DNA of 36,370 nt from Methanolobus sp. (GCA_029762595.1 JARVGJ010000023.1:1-36370), one strand, 5' to 3'; shown: positions 25,738-35,053, numbered from the stretch's first letter. The notes: generated by a model not told the origin, from the letters alone. Program-made: numbers and translations.

Positions 25738-27804
25738 TTATTTGTAAACAAGAGTATACGCAAGAGAGAAAACTGTCAGTGCGATGGCTACAATTATCAG
25801 ATATAAGTATTTCTCAACAGCATTTATAGCAGCATTCTCAATTAGACTAAATAAGGCAAATATGCCTTCTAACATGCCCTCGAAAGGGTCAGTAACAACC
25901 CGCTGTATCTTATCGAATCCTTTACCAATGCTCTTTGTTCTTTCTAAGAAAGATAACTCCTTTGCCGGCTCTTGCTGCACTTCCATGGAGATCTCAGAAG
26001 GCCTTTCATACATGGCATAGAGCTCTTCCTCATCATATTCCTCCTCCTCCTCATCTTCGGAGGAGGGGAGGGGCTCAGCGGGGGTTGCGGGTGCATCATC
26101 TGACGTACCCTGGGTTTCGGGTAGCCAGCCGCCGTTGAAGGGGTCCCAGTACTGCTTAACCTCCCTGCCGGCTACATAGAAGGAGGATTGGGCCTGTCCC
26201 TTGTAATCTCCGATGCCACGGAACGAGCATACGGCAGGGGGGAGGTCGGGTGCTGAAGAGGAGCTGATATCGTAACTGAAGCTAAGGTCAGTACCGGGGG
26301 GGAGGAGCACACCCTTTACTGAGACAACATGAGAGCCATTGTACTGCGATATTGAGTGGTCCCACTCGCTCAGGGGCAGGTCGCCTCCCTTAAGGCTCTC
26401 CTCAATGCTGCCGTCCACATAGCCTGCAGCAGCGGGAATGGTGTCGGTCAGGTTCACCCAGGCTGCACGGTCCCCGGTGTTGGACACTTTAAGGGTCACA
26501 GAGCGGGCGTCCTCAGAAGCCGAAAGGGTCTTTGCCAGCACTATATAGGGACCGTGGACCTTGATGCCCGATGTCCCGGACTTCCAGCTTAGCTCCTTGC
26601 CGAAAAAGTTCGCAGTGACCACCACACTGGCAAAGGAGTATGTGCCCTGTCTCATGGGCACAAGCTTCTGGCCAAGATAATACTGCCCGTCAGGGTCCAT
26701 GGAAGCATGGCTGCCTGACTCGTATGTCTCAGAAATTACAAACTCATCCGCAACCGGGGAAAAAGTGATATTCAGGTCACTGATAGTGTACAGTCCGGTA
26801 TTGAAGATATGTGTCCTGAGCAAAGAATACTCCCAGGCATCCCGGATCTCATAATCCTTTGAACTGTAGGTTTTGCTGCCGCTCTGAAGATGCCGGACAT
26901 ACCATGAAGTCATGTTGATATCATCATTTATCACTTCCAGGATGACCTTCATATCGGGTTCTGTGCATTCAAATGAAGTGTAAGCTGAAGTGTCGTGGTA
27001 TCCTTTCTTTATATCATATCCGCCGGCTGTGGCATTGATGGAATACACCAGCTCGTAGGGTGAGGTCCTGCCGTCCCACTGCGGGGCTATCACCGTGAAA
27101 TTAATGGCCGCGGTGTCACCTTTCTCAAGGCAGCCAAGCTCTTTTTTAATGATCTGGTCCCTGAACTGGAAATCCCCCTTACCTTTAAGGCTGAAATCGA
27201 CAAGATCGACCATCAGGACGACATTCTCCGCCCATGCATCCCCTGTGTTCTTAACCGTAACCTCTATCTTCTTCTCCTCGCCGGGAGCATACTGCTTGGC
27301 TGAAACGGAAACCCCATCCACTGTTTCAGAACTTGCAGCAAAGCCTATCTCAAGCTTTGGCCTGCCCCTGGAATAGAGCTTTATCTGTGCAGAAGGGGTT
27401 TTCTGCCCGTCCACCGAAATACCGCTCAGCTCCACCTTGATCTCATCATCCCACACAAAGGACTTCCGGTCATCTGCACCTTCCAGGAAAAGGAATTCCT
27501 TTTTAACGATACCTTCCTTCTCGGCAGAGATCAGCGCCGCCTTCATGCTGTCGTCAAAGTCATCTGCTCGGAAGGTATACTTTATACCATTTACCTCCTT
27601 GACCGCCGTACGTCCCCACTGGATACTGAGGGAACCTTCACTCACCCACTCCACACAGGTATCAAGATCAGCACAGGGACAGAACGTAGCTGCCGCAGAT
27701 GCTGCGGGCAGCATTGAAGCAAAGAGGATCAGCATTGCTGCTATGCAGGACAGGGTAAGCACATACACGACCGTTTTTTTCACAGATTCCACTCCAGCCC
27801 TCAT
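25738..27804 (-). CDS. Large anchored surface protein with CARDB/DUF11-like repeats
   Basis: About 688 residues from Met at 27804; a GTG at 27849 is in frame but would add residues before the signal peptide. Order: Sec signal peptide (about 8-36), a Cys-rich start (CPCADLDTC), a region with KVELSGISVDG, then CARDB-like beta domains with VTVKNTGDAWAENV (about 180) and VSNTGDRAAWVNLTDTIP (about 440), typical of COG1361 S-layer-associated proteins. An acidic linker (EDEEEEEYDEEEL), an amphipathic helical part and a C-terminal TM helix (about 662-686) follow. It is thus anchored with a very short cytoplasmic tail. Function unknown; S-layer or surface architecture is inferred. Confidence 0.8.
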   Translation of the reverse strand: MRAGVESVKKTVVYVLTLSCIAAMLILFASMLPAASAAATFCPCADLDTCVEWVSEGSLSIQWGRTAVKEVNGIKYTFRADDFDDSMKAALISAEKEGIVKKEFLFLEGADDRKSFVWDDEIKVELSGISVDGQKTPSAQIKLYSRGRPKLEIGFAASSETVDGVSVSAKQYAPGEEKKIEVTVKNTGDAWAENVVLMVDLVDFSLKGKGDFQFRDQIIKKELGCLEKGDTAAINFTVIAPQWDGRTSPYELVYSINATAGGYDIKKGYHDTSAYTSFECTEPDMKVILEVINDDINMTSWYVRHLQSGSKTYSSKDYEIRDAWEYSLLRTHIFNTGLYTISDLNITFSPVADEFVISETYESGSHASMDPDGQYYLGQKLVPMRQGTYSFASVVVTANFFGKELSWKSGTSGIKVHGPYIVLAKTLSASEDARSVTLKVSNTGDRAAWVNLTDTIPAAAGYVDGSIEESLKGGDLPLSEWDHSISQYNGSHVVSVKGVLLPPGTDLSFSYDISSSSAPDLPPAVCSFRGIGDYKGQAQSSFYVAGREVKQYWDPFNGGWLPETQGTSDDAPATPAEPLPSSEDEEEEEYDEEELYAMYERPSEISMEVQQEPAKELSFLERTKSIGKGFDKIQRVVTDPFEGMLEGIFALFSLIENAAINAVEKYLYLIIVAIALTVFSLAYTLVYK

Positions 27805-28284
27805 TTCATTTTTCTTGTATACTCTCAGGTAACGTGTCCGGTAAAACACAGACCGGCAGGATTACAGGAATGAAGAGAGAACATGGCATGCTTAGAAGTA
27901 TAAACGGCGATATATAAAAAACCGGGGAAGGTTCAGTAAGACCATGTAATCTCTTCATAAAGGCAAAAAAGGATTTTTCTGTTATAATTCTTGCACAAGT
28001 GAAATAAATAGAAGGGATTTTTTTCTGGACACTATAGGATATATATAGAACCGATAAGGAACACAGGAACATCGATCTTGCAAATGCTCTTCTATAAAAT
28101 ATTCAACATATATTCAACTTGTATTACTTGAGTTTATCTGTACTATAATCACCATCAATAGTATTCATACGTACCATACTTAACAAAATAATTTATAGCC
28201 AATGGAACCAGACAATACTTGAACAATTATTATATTTTGTTTAGCCGATAACGATATTTATTCCGCCTGTGACCAATCGATAAG
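27805..28284. other. Intergenic, no gene recognised
   Basis: AT-rich DNA upstream of the surface-protein gene. TATA-like runs on the minus strand (for example near 28035-28045 and 28010-28015) may be its promoter. No convincing ORF. Confidence 0.4.
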
Positions 28285-28300
28285 GCAAATTATATATATT
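28285..28300 (+). promoter_or_regulatory. TATA box of the candidate small RNA
   Basis: GGCAAATTATATATATTATA-like sequence at about 28283-28302, with TATATATA at 28291-28298, is the strongest TATA/BRE-like element in this spacer. Initiation about 25 bases downstream would fall at the base of the stem-loop at 28317. Confidence 0.55.
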
Positions 28301-28316
28301 ATAATTCCATTGAAGG

Positions 28317-28388
28317 AAGAAGTGAGCGGGTCTGTTTTTAACCCCACTCCCACACTAACCCCCACTCCCCAACCCGCTCACTTTTTGA
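28317..28388 (+). ncRNA. Candidate small RNA: 15-bp stem with C-rich loop
   Basis: AGTGAGCGGGT (28321-28331) pairs perfectly with ACCCGCTCACT (28372-28382). Four further pairs at the base (28317-28320 with 28383-28386, one G-U) extend the stem to 15. The 40-base loop contains CCCCACTCCC twice in exact copies (28342-28351 and, starting inside a longer C-run, 28360-28369). A TATA box lies at the right distance upstream and a T-run (28382-28386) at the end. No ORF explains it. Unpaired CACUCCC-type sequence could pair with G-rich ribosome-binding sites, so a trans-acting regulatory RNA is inferred. Confidence 0.55.
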
Positions 28389-28560
28389 TGGGTTATGTCC
28401 AGGGATTGCCGGTAAAGAGGATGCTGTAAAGCAAATGAATTTGAGATTTGTGATCTTGATAGTGATTTAGATAGTGATCTTGATACTTGTGACCTGTACC
28501 GCGTAATACTATGATACAGGACTCTAATAGACATACAGATACAATTTTACAGGTAATGTT

Positions 28561-30159
28561 TCAGTTCCTTGAGAACCAGTCCCATATCTTCATTGCTTTT
28601 TGGTCATCAACATTTTCCACATGAAATGTCTTTCCTGATGGTGATGATAGAACAGATGCACTTATAGTGCTCAGATCACTTCGTCGCTGGAAAGGATTGG
28701 AGCTGATCCTAAGGGACTGGACATGGCTCCTCATCATGAGGATATTATATCGCCCTATCTTGCGAAAACGAAAGTTCAGTTGCGTATCATCTATAGATGT
28801 AGCAGCCATCCTGTAACGTGAGAGCCCCAACATGAACACAGGAGGCAAGACCAGTAATCCCAGCCAGCCATATGGTAATAACTGCAAAGGTAAGATGAGT
28901 ATAATTGCAATTCCCAGTGTACGGAAAAGATAACGTTTTCTGGCTCGCTTTGGCACCGATTCCATAGATGTTGGCATTTTGTACTCAGGTATTATCCTTT
29001 CCAGAAAGTTGACAACTTCCCTTTTGTACAAAATAGGACAGATTATGGTCACATTGTCCTGGTCCCGGAAACCTCCCCCCGCAACCTCAGAGTTGATAGC
29101 ACACAGGCCAAAAGGCTGCCTGAGTATTCCTTCCTGTATTGATAAAGCCTGTATCCTGTTGATCTTTAAAGTGAATTCCTTCTGCTCGATTAGCCCCCAT
29201 GAGACCCTCAGGTATTCGTTCTGCCTTATTATGGTAAAGCTGGCATATTTTACCATGTAAACAATAATTGATGTCAACCATGAAAGCAGCAGCAATGATA
29301 ATAATATTACCACGATCAAAAAGATGTTAGTGTCACTTTTAGGTAGCAGTTGTTCAATAAGGAGATCCGTAACATTTTCCGGTATATATGGATAGAACTG
29401 GGAAAATATGGCTGCTATAAATGAAAATAGCAACATGAACCTTCCGGAGGTAGCCCCGGCCAAAAAAGTGTTCCACAAAGGTACAACATAGCTGGCTGTT
29501 ATTTTTTGTTCTGTGTTATTCCCTGTGTTATTTTGGGTTTTATTCCCTGTTTTATTTTGGGTTTCATTTTCTGCTTTATTTTCAGTTTCATATCCTGTTT
29601 CATATATTTTTTCATATCCTGCATTATTTGCTGATCCGCCTTCATCCACCTGATCCTTTGTTTGCTGATATGTGCTTCCCTTATCAGAAAGGGAAGATAT
29701 GTCCTGTCTGCTCTCCAGATATGATCTGATCCTGTGGGTTTCTTCCATTTTCACGGCCTTAAGGACCAGCTCGGATTCCATTCCACCGCCGGCGGTCTCT
29801 ATCTGGACTGTTGCAACACCAAGTAAACGCTGCAGCAGGCCGGTACGGATATTTACGGTCTGTACCCTTTCTTTTTTTATGGACCGTTCCTTTTTGAATA
29901 CCAGACCTTGTTTTATGTGCAGGTAGCCATCTTCATATCTGTAAGTATAGAGATACCATCTTAATGCTGATAGTGCAAACGAGGCAATGAAAATAACAGC
30001 TAATAACCAGACATATGGGCGCAGATCACCCAAGCCTGTATCCCCGTTTACCGACAGCAGGAATACGAACACAGGTGGAAGCATATAGACAGAACTTCTT
30101 ACTGCTTCCAGTATTATCATTACAGGATGCTGGCGTTTTATATCAGACATCTTCATCAC
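28561..30159 (-). CDS. YdbT-like bPH2-domain membrane protein
   Basis: A 532-residue membrane protein with three bacterial PH (bPH2, DUF304) repeats: about 70-150 (GLVFKKERSIKKERVQTVNI), 315-390 (GLIEQKEFTLKINRIQALSI) and 440-520 (KIGRYNILMMRSHVQSLRI). These are interleaved with paired TM helices near 20-65, 235-305 and 410-432. A hydrophilic insert (about 155-220) is rich in Asn, Thr, Lys and Glu with repeated N-K-T/N-N-T triplets. Family members occur as YdbS-YdbT pairs; their function is unknown, with resistance or membrane roles reported for a few. It overlaps the ydbS-like gene by 17 bases. Confidence 0.85.
   Translation of the reverse strand: MMKMSDIKRQHPVMIILEAVRSSVYMLPPVFVFLLSVNGDTGLGDLRPYVWLLAVIFIASFALSALRWYLYTYRYEDGYLHIKQGLVFKKERSIKKERVQTVNIRTGLLQRLLGVATVQIETAGGGMESELVLKAVKMEETHRIRSYLESRQDISSLSDKGSTYQQTKDQVDEGGSANNAGYEKIYETGYETENKAENETQNKTGNKTQNNTGNNTEQKITASYVVPLWNTFLAGATSGRFMLLFSFIAAIFSQFYPYIPENVTDLLIEQLLPKSDTNIFLIVVILLSLLLLSWLTSIIVYMVKYASFTIIRQNEYLRVSWGLIEQKEFTLKINRIQALSIQEGILRQPFGLCAINSEVAGGGFRDQDNVTIICPILYKREVVNFLERIIPEYKMPTSMESVPKRARKRYLFRTLGIAIILILPLQLLPYGWLGLLVLPPVFMLGLSRYRMAATSIDDTQLNFRFRKIGRYNILMMRSHVQSLRISSNPFQRRSDLSTISASVLSSPSGKTFHVENVDDQKAMKIWDWFSRN
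29505..29605 (-). repeat. Degenerate tandem repeats inside the ydbT-like gene
   Basis: Repeats of units such as TTTTATTTTGGGTT and ATTCCCTGT (plus strand) encode the Asn/Thr/Glu-rich linker (about residues 190-217). The repeat pattern suggests slippage-driven length variation. Confidence 0.6.
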
Positions 30160-30670
30160 TCACTCTGGCCAGAGCGGCTATCTCTCCCATAAGTTGTGAA
30201 GACCTTTCTTTTGAAAGTGCAGGGATCCGGTGATCTGTGGCAGCTGTTGATATCCTTAATGTCGCCAGGCCAAAATATCGCATCAGAGGCCCATATTCAG
30301 TATCCACATGCTGGACCCTGATCATTGGTATGAGAGTGCGCTTTATTATGAAGATACCGTGTTGGATATCTATCTCATCTTCCCGGATCTCATAGCGCCA
30401 GAACCTTATCCGCAGCTGAGGTGCGATTATTGCATCCCACGTGGTGTAAAGCACAATAAGCCCGATACCTATCCATCCCCATGCAGCAGGCAGGTGTGGG
30501 AAGATATCTCTTATAGTTACAAGATACACTAAAGGGATCAAAAGTAGAACAAGTCCTTTGAGTATTCCGCCAAAGAACCAGGCTTTCAATGCCCGTGGAT
30601 CTATCCGTTCAGAAGGTTCATTTGCGATCAATTTATTTATTCCCTTTCTCTTTCTTATTCTGTTGCTCAA
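30143..30670 (-). CDS. YdbS-like bPH2-domain membrane protein
   Basis: A 175-residue protein with two TM helices (about 33-52 and 58-78) followed by one bPH2 domain (about 90-165; HGIFIIKRTLIPMIRVQHVD, then YGPLMRYFGLATLRI). It is the small partner of the YdbT-like protein encoded downstream with overlap. The longest frame starts at TTG (30670) without a clear ribosome-binding site. A TTG 13 codons further in (30631) has AAAGGGA upstream and is an alternative start. Either leaves the domain complete. Confidence 0.82.
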   Translation of the reverse strand: MSNRIRKRKGINKLIANEPSERIDPRALKAWFFGGILKGLVLLLIPLVYLVTIRDIFPHLPAAWGWIGIGLIVLYTTWDAIIAPQLRIRFWRYEIREDEIDIQHGIFIIKRTLIPMIRVQHVDTEYGPLMRYFGLATLRISTAATDHRIPALSKERSSQLMGEIAALARVSDEDV

Positions 30671-30966
30671 AGAGCTATTTTAAGGGAATGAATGTATATG
30701 TTTACATATATGCTTTTTTCATGTTAACTATTCAGTATCTGCATCAACCCATACAAGCCAGGATGTGTCAGATACATTGCATTGATGCAAAGTGACAATT
30801 GAGAAGTGATATTTAAGAATAGATAGTTGAGAATTGACAATTGAAAAGTACAGTGGGGAAGTGATGGTTGAGTGAGGAACTGGATTTGCCCTTAAAGAAG
30901 CAATCTCAAAGTAACAGGGTTTGATTTTTAAGAAAAAGACACCTATCCTTATGGGGAACACTATCC

Positions 30967-31905
30967 ATGATCGGAAAAATAATCTTTGTTCTTGTGACTG
31001 TCATTTTTCTTGTGCTCTTCAGCGCGTGTGTTGAAAGACAGGTAGCCGGACCGGAAGCACAGGGAAGGGACCTTGTCCCGGATGAGCATGAGAACAGGAT
31101 CTTTGGGAATGTCAGCGATAGTCCAGCTGTCATGTCCGGAAAGATAGGTATCCAGGGACTGGGAACGTTTTCCTTTGATCCGCAAGAGGTCAGGACCGTA
31201 CGGGAGGATATTTTCAGGGAAGGGCATTTCTCTATCTTTGATATCCTGGTCCATCTGGAGGAAAAGGGAGAGATAGAGATCGACTATTATTTTGATGAGA
31301 ATATGAACACCTATGTGATCAGCGATCTTAATGGTCATGAAAACTGGTGGTATGATGCCTACTACGATGGCGGCTGGCGGGAAAGAAGTGTTTTCCGCAT
31401 GGATCACTACCCATACAAGGACAAAATGACAATTAACATGGTAAGGCAATCAGGGAGTTACCTTGATCCGATATATGAGACCTATCTGGATGAAATAAGA
31501 CGTAAGGAAGAGAACGGCGGTAAGACAATCATTCCTGAAGTGATAATTAAAGGCCAGCATGAGACCCTTGTCTTTGAAAACTTAGAGGTTAAGGCCTATA
31601 ACCTGAGGTCAGATATGTTCCAGGATGGTGTGATAACAGCCATTGATACCATACTCACCCTTGGCGAAGATGAAAAGATAAGTTATGACCTGCAGTGGTA
31701 TGAGTCCATAGGTTCTGCAGGTCTTGTCAAAAGCTACTGGGTCGATCGTATAAACAATGATGTGAGTTACAGGCGCTGTGGTTTTGTATATGAGGCCGGG
31801 AACTGGGAATTCGAATTTTTCAGAGGTAACCACGTCCATATACCTTCGGACATAAGAGCGATAAACTCCCCGGAGTATCTGACATATTTCTGGATATGCA
31901 TCTGA
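30967..31905 (+). CDS. Secreted lipoprotein with two DUF4430-like repeats
   Basis: 312 residues. The N-terminal hydrophobic segment ends in a lipobox (LFSAC, Cys21), so it is probably lipid-anchored outside the cell. Two similar segments follow: about 80-160 (HFSIFDILVHLEEKGEIEIDY, then WWYDAYYDGGW) and about 215-290 (VITAIDTILTLGEDEKISYDL, then YWVDRINND). They resemble the DUF4430/transcobalamin-C-like beta-grasp domain found in cobalamin-binding and surface proteins. GGGG lies about ten bases before the ATG. The ligand is unknown; a cobamide or surface-binding role is only an inference. Confidence 0.65.
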   Translation: MIGKIIFVLVTVIFLVLFSACVERQVAGPEAQGRDLVPDEHENRIFGNVSDSPAVMSGKIGIQGLGTFSFDPQEVRTVREDIFREGHFSIFDILVHLEEKGEIEIDYYFDENMNTYVISDLNGHENWWYDAYYDGGWRERSVFRMDHYPYKDKMTINMVRQSGSYLDPIYETYLDEIRRKEENGGKTIIPEVIIKGQHETLVFENLEVKAYNLRSDMFQDGVITAIDTILTLGEDEKISYDLQWYESIGSAGLVKSYWVDRINNDVSYRRCGFVYEAGNWEFEFFRGNHVHIPSDIRAINSPEYLTYFWICI

Positions 31906-32055
31906 ATAAGTATTTAAGACCCCGGAAAAAGAAGGCAGGCATCTTCCGGAGAAGTGCTGACATTGTAAACTATATGCCCACATGCTCCAGATAAGTGTTT
32001 TATAGCATAAACCTTGAAAATCCGCATCTTTGGGTGTGAACATAAGTAAGAATAA

Positions 32056-32083
32056 AAAAGAATGGTACCCGGGGGTACCGGGT
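32056..32083 (-). terminator. Terminator of the subtilase gene
   Basis: GGTACCC-GG-GGGTACC (32064-32079), with overlapping ACCCGG/CCGGGT arms (32067-32083), is a very GC-rich stem. On the minus strand it is followed by ATTCTTTTTTATTC, an intrinsic-terminator layout 12 bases after the stop at 32095. Confidence 0.65.
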
Positions 32084-32094
32084 CTTTAGAGGTA

Positions 32095-33753
32095 TCAGCT
32101 AAAGCTGATGCTTACACTGCTTGGGCAGGTGTTTGAGGAGGAATCGTATTCATAGCCATCCAGGGTTACACCGGTGACTGTAAATATGAAGTTTCCTGAA
32201 GGCATTTTTACCTGGCCGGAACCTACTGTGATCTCACCATTTGCATCTGTAAGTTCAGACACGGTGCCTGATACTATTCCACTCCACTGGCCATGTACTG
32301 TTGCACCCTGAACCGGATTTCCGTCGGTATCAAGGATCCTGGCCGTTGATATCGCCCAGGCGAAAATGTTCCTCTGACCCCTAAGGACGTGTTCTGTGCT
32401 GATGCTAAGGTCGCTAAGGTACATTTGTTTGTCAAGATTGTCTGTAGGATCCTCAGGTGAACTGTCATCTGAAGGTTCATCTAAAGCAGGAGATTCATCT
32501 GTGGGACTCTCTGATGTAGGATCCTCCACTGTGGTATCATCTGCGGTATCATCTGCGGTATCATCTGTGGCGTTATCCTCTGTTTCGTCTGATGCAGGCG
32601 GGACAGGGTCAAGGTCTGAGACTGCTGCCAGGGCATTGACAAGACCGTAGCCGTAATAGTCATCCTTTCCGGTTTCACCAAGGTCTGTGGCTGTGCTATG
32701 CAGTCTTGCACGCAGCTCTGCAGGGTCCCACTGTCCATTGTTGTTAAGGTCATAGCTTGTGCCTGAAACGTCTGTGCTCAGCAAAAGGGCAGCAACTCCG
32801 GCAACATGAGGCGTGGCCATGCTTGTGCCACTCTTAAAAGCATATGAAGAGCCTGGCATGGTGGAATATATGGACACACCTGGCGCTGCCAGCTCGACCT
32901 GCGGACCGTATGATGACCATGATGTTCTGACATTGTTTGAATCCGTGGCAGAGACCGCTATGACAGAATCATATGCTGCAGGGAAGAGCACAGAACCGCC
33001 ACTGTTACCGGCTGCAGCAACAAGGACTACACCGCTATCATATGCATTGTCACATGCTGATCTGAGAGTGGAGGAGGATGAACCACCAAGGCTCATACTG
33101 ATGATATCAGCATCGTTCTTAACAGCCCAGTCTATGGATGCTATGACATTGCTCCATGAACAACTTCCACTGCTGTCTGCAGCTTTGAGGGCATAGAAAC
33201 CTGCCAGGGGAGCAACACCAAGCACACCTATATCATTATTAAGTGCTGCTATTGTCCCTGCAACATGTGTCCCGTGGCTGTGATCATCCATCGGGTCTGC
33301 ATCCATGTTAACAAAATCATATCCACCAAGGTAATTCGCTGCAAGGTCGGAATGTCTGTGATCAACACCTGTATCGATTATGGCCACTTTTATCCCATCA
33401 CCGGTAAATCCCAGTGCATGTGTTTCAGGTGCATTTACCCTGTCAACACCCCATGGAGTGGTCTCACTCACAATGCTGGCTATCCCGTCAGGTTCAATGA
33501 ACTCGATGTTAGGGTTCCTTGAAAGGGCAGCTATTGCCTTTGGGGGAAGGTTTGCAGCAATTGCAGGCACAATATCATACTGATAATTTATTTCCCCCCC
33601 AAAGGCCTTCACGATATCTGCATTCGGATTTGCCTTGAACATTATAAGAACAGGCACTTTCTCATTGTCTGCAGGCATGGCAGTTGCCGGTGCCGCTAAA
33701 AAGAAAAGTAATACAGACAAGGTAATTAGTAAGATTATTGGTATTTTACTCAT
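32095..33753 (-). CDS. Secreted subtilisin-like serine protease with Ig-like C-terminal domain
   Basis: 552 residues. Order: Sec signal peptide (1-25), I9 propeptide (about 33-95, ending before TPWGVDRVNAPE), S8 peptidase domain (about 100-380) with Asp127 (VAIIDTGVD), His160 (HGTHVAGT), oxyanion Asn250 (AAAGNSG) and Ser311 (SGTSMATPH), and a calcium-loop-like insert DLNNNGQWDP (335-344). An Asp/Thr/Ser/Pro-rich linker (about 385-442) leads to a beta-rich Ig-like domain (about 443-552, with DTDGNPVQGATVHGQW). All catalytic residues are present. The start has GGTGATCC at close spacing. Autoprocessing and surface protein turnover are inferred. Confidence 0.93.
   Translation of the reverse strand: MSKIPIILLITLSVLLFFLAAPATAMPADNEKVPVLIMFKANPNADIVKAFGGEINYQYDIVPAIAANLPPKAIAALSRNPNIEFIEPDGIASIVSETTPWGVDRVNAPETHALGFTGDGIKVAIIDTGVDHRHSDLAANYLGGYDFVNMDADPMDDHSHGTHVAGTIAALNNDIGVLGVAPLAGFYALKAADSSGSCSWSNVIASIDWAVKNDADIISMSLGGSSSSTLRSACDNAYDSGVVLVAAAGNSGGSVLFPAAYDSVIAVSATDSNNVRTSWSSYGPQVELAAPGVSIYSTMPGSSYAFKSGTSMATPHVAGVAALLLSTDVSGTSYDLNNNGQWDPAELRARLHSTATDLGETGKDDYYGYGLVNALAAVSDLDPVPPASDETEDNATDDTADDTADDTTVEDPTSESPTDESPALDEPSDDSSPEDPTDNLDKQMYLSDLSISTEHVLRGQRNIFAWAISTARILDTDGNPVQGATVHGQWSGIVSGTVSELTDANGEITVGSGQVKMPSGNFIFTVTGVTLDGYEYDSSSNTCPSSVSISFS
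32530..32570 (-). repeat. 12-bp tandem repeats in the subtilase linker
   Basis: GGTATCATCTGC/T occurs three times in a row on the plus strand, encoding repeated Asp-Asp-Thr-Ala in the linker. It is likely to vary in length by slippage without frameshift. Confidence 0.7.
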
Positions 33754-34134
33754 CGGATCACCATTTTTTAAAATGTTGAATAGGCAATGTTACAAAACTA
33801 AATGACCACGTATAAGTATGTTATGAAAAACTGCTGTCAAAACTTGAGCATAATGCTGAAATCATCTAATTGGATATTTGATTGAAAAGGTATCATTTAT
33901 TCAATAAGAGCTAAATTATTTGATGAATACGGATAATCCCGGATTCTCAAATGCTTGAAAAAATTCAAGTACCTTGATCATGAGCACGAGTATCCATTCT
34001 CTTGTAAGATCAAATATATTCAAAAGAATTAAGAGTGCTCATTTAAGATTATTGAACAGTACACCGTTGACTTGCTTAATAAAGATCTAGCAGATAATAT
34101 TGGCTTTAATGTTTCTCTGTAGAGGCTAAAAATA
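33754..34134. other. AT-rich intergenic region, no gene supported
   Basis: A plus-strand frame from 33886 to 34159 gives protein-like fragments (for example KKFKYLDHEHEYPFSCKIKY) but carries four in-frame stops. In DNA this AT-rich, open runs of 20-30 codons occur by chance. The minus-strand promoter of the subtilase gene probably lies within the first 80 bases. Confidence 0.35.
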
Positions 34135-34880
34135 TTAAAAGATTTCAATGTCTTGGCATTTTTTTAATACAGAACGGTAGTTGACAATGTAGGACACATA
34201 GCGTGCAATTTTTACTGAATTATTATAAAAAGTATTTATAAAATAGTTTTCAAAACTTTTGTATTTGGGTATTCTTATGAATATGCCAAATACATGTTTA
34301 ATGCATAAAACCATTTTTTTCTTTCTATTAAGTTGGTTTTTAAACAGGTCGTTAGCAATGTCTCCTTTCCCGTATTTCCAGTGTTTTTTGATTAAAACAA
34401 AAAAGTTTGTGGAAAACTCTCTGTATACTTTTTGTTTTTCATTGAACTTAACATTATATCCCAAATATTGCAATTTATATAAAATCAATGAATCGCTTCC
34501 AGTAAAATATGTAGGAAATCCTCCTACTTCTATGAATACACTCTTAAGCATTGCAATATTTTTACCATCTCCCAAAATGCATCTTCGGTCATTTTAATCC
34601 GATTAGATTCTGCCCTGGGGAGAAGATCTTCTTGTTTGGTCAGATGCCCCGGACCCTGTGATACTTCAATTCCTTTGTTAATGTATCCATTTATAGATGA
34701 AAGCCAGCAGATATCAGCTTCGCAATTAGAATCGATGAAAGCTAATATTTTTCCAGTAGAACAATTAGCACCTGTATTCCTTGCTATATACGGGTTTTTA
34801 GAATACTCCTGTATTAGTTTAACAGGATATTGATTTATTATATCAACGGTTTTATCATCTGATCCATTGAGATTATCAAA
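34135..34880 (-). pseudogene. Glycosyltransferase family 2 pseudogene
   Basis: Two frames together give one GT2-like protein. The upstream frame (34880 to about 34577) reads FDNLNGSDDKTVDIINQYP, then ARNTGANCSTGKILAFIDSN, the GT-A nucleotide-sugar region. The downstream frame (34575-34135) continues with GDGKNIAMLKSVFIEVGGFP and YFTGSDSLILYKLQYLGY, the acceptor-side region. A one-base frameshift near 34575-34590 joins them. A stop codon (34883-34881) immediately precedes the N-terminal fragment, so the first strand and start are lost. The expected DxD reads DSN. The gene is very AT-rich compared with the housekeeping genes, suggesting transferred and decaying glycan-synthesis DNA. Confidence 0.75.
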
Positions 34881-34918
34881 TTAGGTCATAATTCACCCCA
34901 TTCTAATTTGATAATCTC
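34869..34918. repeat. 16-bp perfect inverted repeat at the pseudogene breakpoint
   Basis: GAGATTATCAAATTAG (34869-34884) and CTAATTTGATAATCTC (34903-34918) flank an 18-base loop. The left arm is part of the glycosyltransferase coding sequence, the right arm an inverted copy of it. The truncation point of the gene coincides with the repeat, consistent with a rearrangement that left an inverted duplication. It could also act as a hairpin terminator. Confidence 0.75.
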
Positions 34919-35053
34919 CAATTAACTATTCCATTCAAGGAACAGTTACTTATAGCATATCAACATTAGTAGGAATGCTTTTAGAGCTTGATACTGATTT
35001 GCTGAATAATAAGTTTAGATGGTTTTTTAACAATTACTGTTTTTTCGTATTTT

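Noticed and set aside
34105-34120. TTTCTCTGTAGAGGC resembling the MITE end motif
   Set aside because: Only about ten bases match and the rest of the element is absent.
33886-34159. Possible degraded transposase frame on the plus strand
   Set aside because: Four in-frame stops in AT-rich DNA and no recognisable transposase motif; runs of 20-30 codons are expected by chance.
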